From Mesostigma viride (lineage: Eukaryota > Streptophyta > Mesostigmatophyceae > Mesostigmatales > Mesostigmataceae): 64,000 nucleotides of DNA. The notes below the pieces were generated by a model, which saw nothing but the letters and a program-made list of their open reading frames with translations, was not told where the DNA came from and did not search any database. Position numbers and translations under genes: made by a program. Where the stretch lies: the NCBI GenBank assembly GCA_009746045.1, contig RPFO01000299.1, positions 124,001 to 188,000 of the forward strand, given 5' to 3'. Shown piece after piece: positions 1 to 11,098 of the stretch (positions are counted from its first letter, which is position 1; each line of letters opens with the position of its first letter).

Positions 1-1370
1 AGATACATCCTGGCTGATTGCCAACCCACTCAAACAAAGGAATGAAATGCACATGATAATGTTTTTCAAGTCTAACGGCCGTTGGCTCACAACCCCCCTG
101 TGGGAAGGGTGGAGACCTTACGAACCAGTCAAGCCCATCTTTATGCTCAGCTAGATTTTTTGGAGGCCTTTCTTGGAGAAAAATGGTAATAGCCACCACT
201 AAGCTGCATGAAAGACACATCCTGCCTTATTGCCACCCAATGAAACGAATGAAATGCACATGATAATGTTTTTCAAGTCTAACGGCCGTTGGCTCACAAC
301 CCCCCTATGGGAAGGGTGGAGACCTTACGAACCAGTCAAGCCGATCTTTATGCTCAGCTAGATTTTTTGGAGGCCTTTCTTGGAGAAAAATGGTAATAGC
401 CACCACTAAGCTGCATGAAAGACACATCCTGCCTTATTGCCACCCAATGAAACGAATGAAATGCACATGATAATGTTTTTCAAGTCTAACGGCCGTTGGC
501 TCACAACCCCCCTATGGGAAGGGTGGAGACCTTACGAACCAGTCAAGCCGATCTTTATGCTCAGCTAGATTTTTGGAGGCCTTTCTTGGAAGGCACATGG
601 TAATAGCCACCACAAAGCTGCATGAATGACACATCCTGCCTTATTGCCACCCAATGAAAAGAAAGAAATGCACATGATAATGTTTTTCCAATTCCAACGG
701 CCGTTGGCTCACAGCCCCCCTGTGGGAAGGGTGGATGCCTTACGAACCAGTCAACCACATCTTTATGCTCAGCTAGATTTTTGGAGGCCTTTCTTGGAAG
801 GCACATGGTAATAACCATCACTAAGCTGCATAAAAGACACATCCTGCCTTATTGCCACCCAATGAAACGAATGAAATGCACATGATAATGTTTTTCCAAT
901 TCAAACGGCCGTTGGCTCACAACCCCCCTGTGGGAAGGGTGGATGCCTTACGAACCAGTCAACCACATCTTTATGCTCAGCTAGATTTTTTGGAGGCCTT
1001 TCTTGGAGAAAAATGGTAATAGCCACCACAAAGCTGCATGAATGACACATCCTGCCTTATTGCCACCCAATGAAAAGAAAGAAATGCACATGATAATGTT
1101 TTTCCAATTCCAACGGCCGTTGGCTCACAACCCCCCTGTGGGAAGGGTGGATGCCTTACGAACCAGTCAACCACATCTTTATGCTCAGCTAGATTTTTGG
1201 AGGCCTTTCTTGGAAGGCACATGGTAATAACCATCACCAAGCTGCATGAAAGACACATCCTGCCTTACTGCCACCAAATGAAAAGAATGAAATGCACATG
1301 ATAATGTTTTTCCAATTCCAACGGCCGTTGGCTCACAACCCCCCACGGGTAGAGGCCTTACGGACCAGTC
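1..1370. repeat. 207/208-bp tandem repeat, seven copies
   Basis: Seven head-to-tail copies are anchored by AACGGCCGTTGG at about 74, 281, 488, 696, 904, 1112 and 1320, which gives spacings of 207, 207, 208, 208, 208 and 208. Each copy repeats GAAATGCACATGATAATG, the palindrome, a CCCCC run and a TATGCTCAGCTAGATTTTT segment. The first three copies carry CTAACGGCCGTTGG, three later ones the perfect CCAACGGCCGTTGG, and one CAAACGGCCGTTGG. The array runs off the left edge. Short open frames inside it recur with the repeat and are not genes. Confidence 0.93.
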
Positions 1371-2209
1371 AGAAAGTGTCCACCAAGCTGTTCCCCCCAC
1401 ACCCACAGTTGTCCTTGTCCACATACCTTTCCAGTACAGTTGTCCTCAGCTTCTCAGCAACGCGGGCGACTCCTCTCCTTCTTGATGCCTTGACAGATAT
1501 CACATAAACAAAATACGATCACGAGAGCATCAGGATTGTTAGAGGTTTCCTCCATCAAAAACCGTAAGATACACACCTCAAAAACCAACTTTCTTGTCCT
1601 CCCAAATAACATATGTTTTTAAATGTAAAATAAATCACATTCATATTCTTTCACTTGATTTAACCACACAATTTTTCAGGTCCAACGCCCGTTGGCATTA
1701 CGCCTGTTCCCGGTAAAAGAGTATTTATTGCTCAAACCCCACAAGAAACTCGTTCCGGACCTGTTCGAAGCGAAGAGCACTGCCAGGGATCGGAGTCGAG
1801 CCAGATTTGTGTGCGGAACATGATGGCTGGCCTACCTCACTCCCCAACATCAATGTGGACCTGGGTTCGAACCCTGTCAGTGCTATTCGCTTCGAACAGT
1901 TCCGGAACGAGTTTTTTGTGGGTGTGGAGCAATAATGTCGACATTTTCAGTGACTGTTCAGCCTAAAAAAATCACAAGCAGATGCGACGGCCCCTCCATT
2001 AAACAAATTATCCACCACTCTTGCGCTACACCAGCAATGTTTATCAAGGTCCAACGGCCGTTGGCATGAAATAAATCACAACCATTGGTCACTCCATTTA
2101 ACAAAATACCCACAACTTTTTAACCACACTAGAAATGTTTTTTGAGGTCCAACGGCCGTTGGAATCCAAAAAATGCCGAATTCATGTCAAATTTATATAA
2201 ATGTGACAG
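1371..2209. other. intergenic, with a foldback repeat and two palindromes
   Basis: I find no supported gene here. It contains the foldback repeat at 1725-1936, a variant palindrome CCAACGCCCGTTGG near 1681, and perfect CCAACGGCCGTTGG at 2052-2065 and 2149-2162. The rest is AT-rich. Confidence 0.7.
1725..1936. repeat. foldback repeat with tRNA-like core
   Basis: The left arm from TTATTGCTCAAACC to CGAAGAGCACTG and the right arm from CAGTGCTATTCGCTTCG to GGAGCAATAA are inverted, imperfect copies of about 58 bp. The loop holds GGGTTCGAACCC, which matches a tRNA T-arm and pol III B box. AGCACTG and CAGTGCT could pair as a 7-bp acceptor stem, but the enclosed length of about 108 nt and the missing anticodon arm argue against a functional tRNA. 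A tRNA-derived foldback or SINE relic is my inference. Confidence 0.6.
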
Positions 2210-2475
2210 TTGACAGAATTAGAGATAATTAAATTATCAAAGCCAGCTTTAGCCATCAGCCTTACCCATCAGCAAAAATTGGCGAATTTCATTCAATATT
2301 ATAATTCAAAATTTATTAATGAAATTTATCTTTCACCATTCAACCTCAACATCAAGTCCCCTTTCCATTTGTGTTTTATTCAATTATTTAGCCATCAGCT
2401 TTACCCATCAGCAAAAATTGGCGAATTTCATTCAATATTAGAATTCAAAATTTATTAATGAAATTTATTAATGAA
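2210..2475. repeat. AT-rich direct duplication downstream of the F-box gene
   Basis: The block from AGCCATCAGC(C/T)TTACCC through CAAAATTTATTAATGAAATT occurs at about 2250-2330 and again at about 2390-2470. ATTAATGAAATTTAT is also tandemly repeated at the end. This probably lies in the 3' flank of the minus-strand gene that ends at 2488. Confidence 0.75.
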
Positions 2476-2487
2476 ATTTATGTTTCA

Positions 2488-3509
2488 TCATTCAACCTCT
2501 TCAGAATCCTCATCCAAACACAACATCATGTCCCCTTTCCACTTGTACATACTACTCTCGGCCAAATACAGCAAGCGTGCCTTCTTCCCCCCAAAAAACT
2601 TGAGATAATCCGGTGTGAAGATTGTTCCGCTGAGGACCTGCATAGCTAACTCCACCAAAACGCTTGCCATATCCTCCTCCCTACACCTCCTCTCTAATAA
2701 GGCCTTCATGTCTGCGTTCTCATCAAATCCCATGATCAGAACTGCACATGCCATTCCTCCCCCCTGCAGAGGCAGCCCCTCCAAAAGCTTCACCCATTCT
2801 GCCTCCCTACGCGCTCTCCTCCCCGGAGGAAAAAAAATGTCCTCATCCGGGTCATAAGGAGTATGGCAGAACCAGAAAATGCTCCTTAACCCCCATAGTT
2901 CATAATTATCGTACAAGTCATCCATTTCCTTTCCCAATTGGCGTAAGCGAGCTGTCCACCCCCTCCAATACCTCTCCAACACACGTCTCCTCTCAGCACG
3001 CTCGGACCTGAACAACCCTCCCATCGTCCTTACTCGTGCATGTCCCTCTGGTGCTGGCTGGCGTCCTAACACCTCCTCAACTTCTTCACAATATACCTTA
3101 AAATACATTCCCCTTGTGACGAGTGTGTAGGGGGTGATATCAGCGCTTGCACACTTTACTTGCCCGCCATACAATTCTCGGAAAAGAGACTCAGTTATCA
3201 ATGTACGAGGACCATCCCGAATGCGTCCACGAACCCAGAAATTAACTTAAAGCTGAATTGGGGTTCATACCTCCCCGACACCGCTTCCCTAGCCCCTCTA
3301 CAAACTGCTTCAAAGCGGGCTACGTCGGGCGCCTCCATAAAAGCTGCGACTTCGGTCCAAATTTCCCACGGCAGTGAGATATCCCCTTCCATTATCGGCC
3401 CCGACGTCAAACTTGTCCCCTCTGCACATAACATACATCGACGTCCATCCTTAAAAAAAATGAGGTTTGGTCGGAAAGAAAATATGCAAACGTTAGGCGA
3501 GGTTTCCAA
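2488..3509 (-). CDS. F-box-like protein, read in two overlapping frames
   Basis: Two minus-strand frames abut. The upstream one (3509 to 3198, 103 aa) contains an F-box-like helix pair beginning ISLPWEIWTEVAAFM at about residue 45 and ending EAVCRGAREAV. The downstream one (to 2488, about 237 aa) starts without ATG, overlaps the first at ATTGA near 3200, and is rich in charged residues with an acidic C-terminus (DEDSEEVE). I infer one gene broken by a -1 frame change or an undetected small intron. F-box proteins usually act as substrate adaptors of SCF ubiquitin ligases, but here only the motif supports that role. A palindrome variant (3513-3526) lies just upstream of the start. The larger C-terminal part is unrecognised. 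Confidence 0.6.
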
Positions 3510-3791
3510 TCCCTAACGGCCGTTGGGTCACTAATTGTTGTTTAACCCACTACAGTCGCATGAGAGAAAACGAAAGTCAATTTTATTCCAATTTCAAAGT
3601 GAAAGGAGAATCCACTATTACACCATTTTACAACACAAATCAGGTCAATTTTATTCCAATTTCAAAGTAAAAAGAGAATTCACCATTACACCATTTTACA
3701 ACACAAATCAGGACTAAATACACAAATTTCAAACCCAAAATGCGTCCAGTTATCCTCAAAAGCAAATTATTACTCTACATTTCCAGTTTTT
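3510..3791. repeat. intergenic spacer with palindrome variant and 70-bp tandem duplication
   Basis: CTAACGGCCGTTGG lies at 3513-3526. A unit of about 70 bp beginning GTCAATTTTATTCCAATTTC is repeated head to tail at about 3575-3645 and 3646-3715, with small differences. No gene is apparent. The spacer separates two minus-strand genes and could hold the F-box gene promoter. Confidence 0.75.
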
Positions 3792-4576
3792 CTATGAGGA
3801 AGAACCGTAGTAGAAGGTGAAGGAGAAGTCGACCTCAGAGAAGTCGACCTGAGTTCCATCCAGTATGGTCGTCCTGTTTACCCCCCTTATCACCCCTGCC
3901 AGCCCCTGTCTTGCTTGCCTCAGACGTTCGCATCTATCCTTATGCCTACTCCAGTCAGCACGCTGGCACTCCTCACTGCAATATCTGGCATCCCTACATC
4001 CTCTACACCACTTCTGAGGGCCTGTGTCGCACCCACACCCCTCCTTGGAGCAATTTCGCATACCACGCATGGGTCCCCATCCCTCACGATCGGGTCAGAG
4101 AGCAAGAAAAAGTTCATGTTGAGGGGTACTTCTGCCCCTACACACGCATCAGCCCTCACGCGCAGGGAAGACGTAACATTCGGGTAAAATGCGCGCCCGT
4201 AGGTGCACCCAAGCTGAGCCCCTTCCTCTTCCCCCAACTCTATCTTTGGCCCCTTTGTAATGAACGACACCAAAAGGCGGAACTCCCTCGTTGGGTCTAT
4301 TGGCGCTCTTAGATCCATCTGTGGTACGAAAAAACCCTCTTGAATACAGAAGTTCATATCAGCTAGCTGGGCGTACATAACCCTCTCCATTTGGCTGAAC
4401 GAATCAAACGCCAATAAAACGGCCAAGTGGCGGCCTGTCTTCTCCTGCGCGACACGAACTTCCTCGAATATGACACGCGACAGAAAGCGAACTTGTTTGT
4501 AAACGTTTTGAAGGACGCTTCCGTAGACTTCATTCACGATCTCGGACTCCATCTTTTTCAGGGAAAAAACGAACAA
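3792..4576 (-). CDS. MYND-type zinc-finger protein, frame change before the finger
   Basis: The N-terminal frame (4576 to about 4080) encodes a roughly 165-aa region of unknown fold starting MFVFSLKKMESEIV. The C-terminal frame (4070 to 3792) encodes a clear MYND finger with WCRGC, RYCSEECQ, W and H-x3-C spacing, followed by a short tail ending in a serine run. MYND fingers are protein-interaction zinc modules common in chromatin and signalling proteins. The two frames overlap around 3920-4070. A one-base indel near GATGGGGACCCATGCG, or a mini-intron from GTGAGG to CCAAG, would join them; the intron option would delete the first zinc cysteine, so a frame error is more likely. Identification of the finger is firm, and the gene model is not. 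Confidence 0.7.
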
Positions 4577-4732
4577 AAAGATTTACATCGCGGCCAAAAA
4601 AACGCGTTTTCCCATTAGTGTGTTTGCCTAATTTATTGTAATCATTCATTTTTAAAACAGTCAGGTCCTTCACAACCTCAGAAAATGATTTCATTAAATT
4701 GGCATATACATTTAAAAACATCTTAGGTCGCA

Positions 4733-5026
4733 CTACTTTTTGCGTTTCAGTTTACGTTTGTTTCCCGGTTGAATAAAGTTGACACCATCCCCTTCATCGT
4801 CGGAAATTAAGGCCGGCATTTCGTCCACTTCAGCTTGTACATCATCTTTTTTCATCACAACCATGGCTGGAATTGAATCCCAAAATTTCTCAATCGCTCT
4901 AACAACTTCGGCTGGCAGTTTTTTGGCCCCCCGTTCAACTGCCTCTCTCTCCTGGTTCGACACCGAAACGTCCTTGTCTTTCTCCATTGAAAAAAACTGC
5001 ACGTGAAGCACAACTGGCACAACCAA
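4733..5026 (-). CDS. small hypothetical protein with basic C-terminus
   Basis: This 97-aa minus-strand frame starts with ATG and has no recognisable domain. The middle is a mixed-charge amphipathic stretch (EREAVERGAKKLPAEVVRAI). An acidic patch (SDDEGDG) precedes a lysine-rich end (NKRKLKRKK) that could be a nuclear localisation signal. It lies in the same orientation as the two genes downstream. It could also be one exon of a larger gene. I do not assign a function. Confidence 0.45.
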   Translation of the reverse strand: MVVPVVLHVQFFSMEKDKDVSVSNQEREAVERGAKKLPAEVVRAIEKFWDSIPAMVVMKKDDVQAEVDEMPALISDDEGDGVNFIQPGNKRKLKRKK

Positions 5027-5590
5027 TGTAAGTAAACCTAGTACCTTCAGGGGCGGATTAATTCATCAGCCGGAGTACAATTTTATTTTACAACGCCAAC
5101 GGCCGTTGGCATTACAGCAATGAAGTTAAGATAAAAACGTCGTAATGCAACGGCTGATAAAACTGGCGTATAATCAATAACGCAAAAAAAAAAGAACTTT
5201 TTTTTGGAGGTCCAACGGCCGTTGGCATCACGTAAATCACAACAGCAATGATGGAAACTGATTTTGCAAGTCCAACGGCCGTTGGCATCAAGAAAATCAG
5301 AAGAGGGAGCGACTGCCCAAAAAACGCATAATAATAAAACAAGTACCTTGCAGGTGGTTGACAGACGCGAATCTTGTGTGGCGACGTGGAATCTGCAAGG
5401 AATGCGCAAAAACGTTGCAATCAGAATTACAAGGATTACATATTTTCCACATTTAGTTTTTCAGGTCCAACGGCCGTTGGCATGAGATAAATAAGAATAC
5501 CACTACATGCGTGTGAGAAAATTGTGCCGGGTGACAGAATTAAATCCAAGTTGCCCAGCAGGTGGGAGGGAGGGAAAAGGAGTGATCAAT
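5027..5590. repeat. intergenic region with four CCAACGGCCGTTGG palindromes
   Basis: Perfect 14-bp palindromes lie at 5097-5110, 5212-5225, 5272-5285 and 5467-5480. Each is followed by GCAT and, in three cases, by an A-rich stretch containing TAAAT or AAAAT. The sequence between them is AT-rich with no convincing gene. Confidence 0.85.
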
Positions 5591-5868
5591 GAAATGGAGG
5601 GAGGGAGGAAGGGAGGAGGGAGGGAGGGAGGGAAGGAGGGAAGGAGGGAAGGAGGGAAGGAGGGAAGGAGGGAAGGAGGGAAGGAGGGAAGGAGGGAAGG
5701 AGGGAAGGAGGGAAGGAGGGAAGGAGGGAAGGAGGGAAGGAGGGAAGGAGGGAAGGAGGGAAGGAGGGAAGGAGGAAGGAGGAAGGAGGGAAGGAGGGAA
5801 GGAGGGAAGGAGGGAAGGAGGGAAGGAGGGAAGGAGGGAAGGAGGGAAGGAGGGAAGGAGGGAAGGAT
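5591..5868. repeat. GGAGGGAA minisatellite
   Basis: An 8-bp purine unit (GGAGGGAA with a few GGAGGAAGG variants) is repeated about 30 times. All purines lie on the plus strand, a typical triplex- or slippage-prone tract. It passes directly into the 29-bp satellite. The open frames through it (KEGRREGG peptides) follow from the stop-free repeat. Confidence 0.95.
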
Positions 5869-6837
5869 AAATACCTAGGGGGGGTGCTGGCATGCATAAA
5901 TACCTGGGGGGGTGCTGGCATGCATAAATACCGAGGGGGGGTGCTGGCATGCATAAATACCGAGGGGGGGTGCTGGCATGCATAAATACCTAGGGGGGGT
6001 GCTGGCATGCATAAATACCGAGGGGGGGGCTGGCATGCATAAATACCTAGGGGGGGCTGGCATGCATAAATACCTAGGGGGGTGCTGGCATGCATAAATA
6101 CCTAGGGGGGGTGCTGGCATGCATAAATACCTAGGGGGGGTGCTGGCATGCATAAATACCTAGGGGGGGTGCTGGCATGCATAAATACCTAGGGGGGGGT
6201 GCTGGCATGCATAAATACCTAGGGGGGGTGCTGGCATGCATAAATACCTAGGGGGGGTGCTGGCATGCATAAATACCTAGGGGGGGGCTGGCATGCATAA
6301 ATACCGAGGGGGGGTGCTGGCATGCATAAATACCAAGGGGGGGGGTGCTGGCATGCATAAATACCTAGGGGGGGTGCTGGCATGCATAAATACCTAGGGG
6401 GGGTGCTGGCATGCATGAATATGTCGGGTGGGTGCTGGCAAGCATAAATACCTAGGGGGGGTGCTGGCATGCATAAATAAGTCGGGTGGGTGCTGGCATG
6501 CATAAATACCTAGGGGGGGTGCTGGCATGCATAAATACCTAGGGGGGGTGCTGGCATGCATAAATACCTAGGGGGGGTGCTGGCATGCATAAATACCTAG
6601 GGGGGTGCTGGCATGCATAAATACCTAGGGGGGGTGCTGGCATGCATAAATACCTAGAGGGGGTGCTGGCATGCATAAATACCTAGGGGGGGGTGCTGGC
6701 AAGCATAAATACCTAGGGGGGGATGCTGGCATGCATAAATACCTAGGGGGGGGTGCTGGCATGCATAAATACCTAGGGGGGGGCTGGCATGCATAAATAC
6801 CTAGGGGGGGTGCTGGCATGCATAAATACCTAGGGGG

Positions 6838-7035
6838 GGGGCTGCCATTCGTACCTTTTTTTCTTTTTTTATTTTTAAGCCGGCCTGGGGCAGCGGCGGC
6901 GGGTGGACGAAAACTGATAGCGTTCCCGTTTGTGCATCCCGTGACCACCGGCCACCAAACGGAGGCACGACACCAAGGCAGATCAAGCACCAAAGGAAGC
7001 AGCAAGGACGTTGACGTTATTAACCAAGAATGGGG
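6838..7035. repeat. 197-bp module inside the 29-bp satellite, copy 1
   Basis: A non-satellite block starts GCTGCCATTCGTACC, passes through a T-rich run and GCCGGCCTGGGGCAGCGGC, and ends TTATTAACCAAGAATGG. Copies at 7501-7697 and 9282-9483 are nearly identical, and a diverged copy lies at about 10905-11090. The first two copies are 663 bp apart with their flanking monomers, which indicates duplication of a larger block. No coding function is evident. Confidence 0.9.
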
Positions 7036-7500
7036 GTGCTGGCATGCATAAATACCTAGGGGGGGTGCTGGCAAGCATAAATACCTAGGGGGGTCGCTGG
7101 CATGCATAAATACCTAGGGGGGGTGCTGGCATGCATAAATACCTAGGGGGTGGGGCTGGCATGCATAAATACCTAGGGGGGGTGCTGGCATGCATAAATA
7201 CCTAGGGGGGGTGCTGGCATGCATAAATACCTAGGGGGGGTGCTGGCATGCATAAATACCTAGGGGGGTGCTGGCATGCATAAATACCTAGGGGGGGTGC
7301 TGGCATGCATAAATACCTAGGGGGGGGTGCTGGCATGCATAAATACCTAGGGGGGGGTGCTGGCATGCATAAATACCTAGGGGGGTGCTGGCATGCATAA
7401 ATACCTAGGGGGGGGTGCTGGCATGCATAAATACCTAGGGGGGGGGCTGGCATGCATAAATACCTAGGGGGGGTGCTGGCATGCATAAATACCTAGGGGG

Positions 7501-7697
7501 GGGGCTGCCATTCGTACCTTTTTTTCTTTTTTTATTTTTAAGCCGGCCTGGGGCAGCGGCGGCGGGTGGACGAAAACTGATAGCGTTCCCGTTTGTGCAT
7601 CCCGTGACCACCGGCCACCAAACGGAGGCACGACACCAAGGCAGATCAAGCACCAAAGGAAGCAGCAAGGACGTTGACGTTATTAACCAAGAATGGG
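7501..7697. repeat. 197-bp module, copy 2
   Basis: By eye this is identical to the copy at 6838, including the T-rich tract and the CATCCCGTGACCACCGG segment. It is 663 bp downstream of the first copy. Confidence 0.9.
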
Positions 7698-9281
7698 GGT
7701 GCTGGCATGCATAAATACCGAGGGGGGGGTGCTGGCATGCATAAATACCGAGGGGGGGGTGCTGGCATGCATAAATACGTCGGGTGGGGTGCTGGCAAGC
7801 ATAAATACCTAGGGGGGGTGCTGGCATGCATAAATACCGAGGGGGGGTGCTGGCAAGCATAAATACGTCGGGTGGGGTGCTGGCATGCATAAATACCTAG
7901 GGGGGTCGCTGGCATGCATTAATACGTCGGGTGGGGTGCTGGCATGCATAAATACCGAGGGGGGGGTGCTGGCATGCATAAATACCTAGGGGGGTCGCTG
8001 GCATGCATTAATACGTCGGGTGGGGTGCTGGCATGCATAAATACCGAGGGGGGGGTGCTGGCATGCATAAATACATGTGGGGGGTGCTGGCATGCATAAA
8101 TACCGAGGGGGGGTGCTGGCATGCATAAATACCTAGGGGGGGTGCTGGCATGCATAAATACATGTGGGGGTGCTGGCATGCATAAATACCGAGGGGGGGT
8201 GCTGGCATGCATAAATACCGAGGGGGGGTGCTGGCATGCATAAATACATGTGGGGGGTGCTGGCATGCATAAATACCGAGGGGGGGTGCTGGCATGCATA
8301 AATACGTCGGGGGGGTGCTGGCAAGCATAAATACCGAGGGGGGGGCTGGCATGCATAAATACCTAGGGGGGTCGCTGGCATGCATAAATACCTAGGGGGG
8401 GTGCTGGCAAGCATAAATACGTCGGGGGGGGTGCTGGCATGCATAAATACCTAGGGGGGGTGCTGGCATGCATAAATACCTAGGGGGGGTGCTGGCAAGC
8501 ATAAATACCTAGGGGTGGGGTGCTGGCATGCATAAATACCTAGGGGGGGTGCTGGCATGCATAAATACATGTGGGGGTGCTGGCATGCATAAATACCTAG
8601 GGGGGGTCGCTGGCATGCATTAATACGTCGGGTGGGGTGCTGGCATGCATAAATACCGAGGGGGGTGCTGGCATGCATAAATACATGTGGGGGTGCTGGC
8701 ATGCATAAATACCTAGGGGGGGTCGCTGGCATGCATTAATACGTCGGGTGGGGTGCTGGCATGCATAAATACCGAGGGGGGTGCTGGCATGCATAAATAC
8801 ATGTGGGGGGTGCTGGCATGCATAAATACCGAGGGGGGGGTGCTGGCATGCATAAATACCTAGGGGGGGGTGCTGGCATGCATAAATACATGTGGGGGGT
8901 GCTGGCATGCATAAATACCGAGGGGGGGGTGCTGGCATGCATAAATACCGAGGGGGGGGTGCTGGCATGCATAAATACATGTGGGGGGTGCTGGCATGCA
9001 TAAATACCGAGGGGGGGGGCTGGCATGCATAAATACGTCGGGGGGGGTGCTGGCAAGCATAAATACCGAGGGGGGGCTGGCATGCATAAATACCTAGGGG
9101 GGTCGCTGGCATGCATTAATACGTCGGGTGGGGTGCTGGCAAGCATAAATACGTCGGGTGGGGTGCTGGCATGCATAAATACCTAGGGGGGGTGCTGGCA
9201 TGCATAAATACCTAGGGGGGGTGCTGGCATGCATAAATACCTAGGGGGGGGTGCTGGCATGCATAAACACCTAGGGGGGGG

Positions 9282-9483
9282 GGCTGCCATTCGTACCTTT
9301 TTTTCTTTTTCCTTGGTTTTTACAGGGGCCGGCCTGGGGCAGCGGCGGCGGGTGGACAAAAACTGATAGCGTTCCCGTTTGTGCATCCCGTGACCACCGG
9401 CCACCAAACGGAGGCACGACACCAAGGCAGATCAAGCACCAAAGGAAGCAGCAAGGACGTTGACGTTATTAACCAAGAATGGG
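9282..9483. repeat. 197-bp module, copy 3
   Basis: The module is the same, but the T-rich tract is replaced by TTTCCTTGGTTTTTACAGG and one base differs in GGTGGACAAAAAC. It again starts and ends exactly against satellite monomers. Confidence 0.9.
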
Positions 9484-10440
9484 GGTGCTGGCATGCATAA
9501 AAACCTAGGGGGGGTGCTGGCATGCATAAATACCAAGGGGGGGTGCTGGCATGCATAAATACGTCGGGTGGGGTGCTGGCAAGCATAAATACCTAGGGGG
9601 GGTGCTGGCATGCATAAATACCGAGGGGGGGGTGCTGGCAAGCATAAATACGTCGGGTGGGGTGCTGGCATGCATAAATACCTAGGGGGGGTCGCTGGCA
9701 TGCATTAATACGTCGGGTGGGGTGCTGGCATGCATAAATACCGAGGGGGGGTGCTGGCATGCATAAATACATGTGGGGGGTGCTGGCATGCATAAATACC
9801 TAGGGGGGGTCGCTGGCATGCATTAATACGTCGGGTGGGGTGCTGGCATGCATAAATACCGAGGGGGGGGTGCTGGCAATTGCATAAATACATGTGGGGG
9901 GTGCTGGCATGCATAAATACCGAGGGGGGGTGCTGGCATGCATAAATACCTAGGGGGGGTGCTGGCATGCATAAATACATGTGGGGGGTGCTGGCATGCA
10001 TAAATACCGAGGGGGGGTGCTGGCATGCATAAATACCGAGGGGGGGTGCTGGCATGCATAAATACATGTGGGGGGTGCTGGCATGCATAAATACCGAGGG
10101 GGGGGCTGGCATGCATAAATACGTCGGGGGGGTGCTGGCAAGCATAAATACCGAGGGGGGGGCTGGCATGCATAAATACCTAGGGGGGGTCGCTGGCATG
10201 CATAAATACCTAGGGGGGGGTGCTGGCAAGCATAAATACGTCGGGTGGGGTGCTGGCATGCATAAATACCTAGGGGGGGTGCTGGCATGCATAAATACCT
10301 AGGGGGGGTGCTGGCATGCATAAATACCTAGGGGGGGTGCTGGCATGCATAAATACCTAGGGTGGGGTGCTGGCATGCATAAATACCGAGGGGGGGTGCT
10401 GGCATGCATAAATACCTAGGGGGGGGTGCTGGCATGCATG

Positions 10441-11098
10441 AAAAAATTTGGTGGGGTGCTGGCATGCACAAATACATGTGGTGTGGTGCCGCCATGCATA
10501 AATACATGTGCCAGCAAACCTGAGCTGCAAGGGAGCGAGAAAACCAAGAAAAAAAGCACGCAACACACCACGCGTCGTACCTTTTTATAGATGTTTCTTT
10601 TTTTTTATGGGGCCGGCCGGGGCGGCGGTGCGGCAAAAATGAAGCTAGTGACACCGCGCAGATGACGCCGTGAACATGTCGCGTTGTACCGTAGAAGATA
10701 CGAACAAAAAACAAAACACGAAAAAAGAGAGGCGGACCGCATATGACAGGGACGAAAAAAAGTCAGACACACAGCCTGTGTTATCTGGCATGCATAAATA
10801 CATGTGGTGTGGTGCCGGCATGCATAAATACATGTGCCAGCAAACCTGAGCTGCAAGGGAGCGAGAAAACCAAGAAAAAAAGCACGCAACACACCACGCG
10901 TCGTACCTTTTTATAGATGTTTCTTTTTTTTTATCCTTGTCCTTCGGGGGCAGCGGCGGCGGGTGGAAGAAAACTGATAGCGTTGTTGTGCATCCCGTGA
11001 CCACCGGCCACCAAACGGAGGCACGACACCAAGGCAGATCAAGCACCAAAGGAAGCAGCAAAACATCAACGTTAGTAACCAAGAATGGGAGCCGGGGG
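10441..11098. repeat. decayed satellite edge with duplicated 135-bp block
   Basis: Monomers with CATGTGGTGTGG grade into unique sequence. A block from AAATACATGTGCCAGC through AGATGTTTCTTTTTTTT occurs at about 10499-10600 and again at about 10830-10935. A diverged 197-bp module follows (about 10905-11090). No gene is supported. Confidence 0.75.

Larger units (their letters stand above)
5869..10440. repeat. ~29-bp satellite, over 130 copies
   Basis: The monomer reads TGCTGGCATGCATAAATA, then a variable 5-9 nt block, then a G run. Its length varies from 28 to 31 with the size of the G run. The variable block falls into four classes: CCTAGG, CCGAGG, GTCGGGTGG and CATGTGG. GCATGC and CCTAGG are palindromes. 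A few copies have CAAGC for CATGC, CATTAATA, or a TCGC linker. Classes are clustered: CCTAGG dominates before about 7.7 kb and mixed classes follow. Long minus-strand frames here are artefacts of the stop-free repeat. Confidence 0.95.

Noticed and set aside
626-1507. Short open frames in the 207/208-bp repeat
   Set aside because: They recur with the repeat on both strands and include the palindrome translated as QRPLA.
5507-5983. Open frames through the GGAGGGAA minisatellite
   Set aside because: They are pure repeat translations (KEGRREGG or PSLLPSFP) on both strands with no start context or flanking domain.
5869-10440. CRISPR array, because of 29-bp regular repeats
   Set aside because: There are no unique spacers of uniform length, the monomers touch each other, and the context is eukaryotic satellite DNA.
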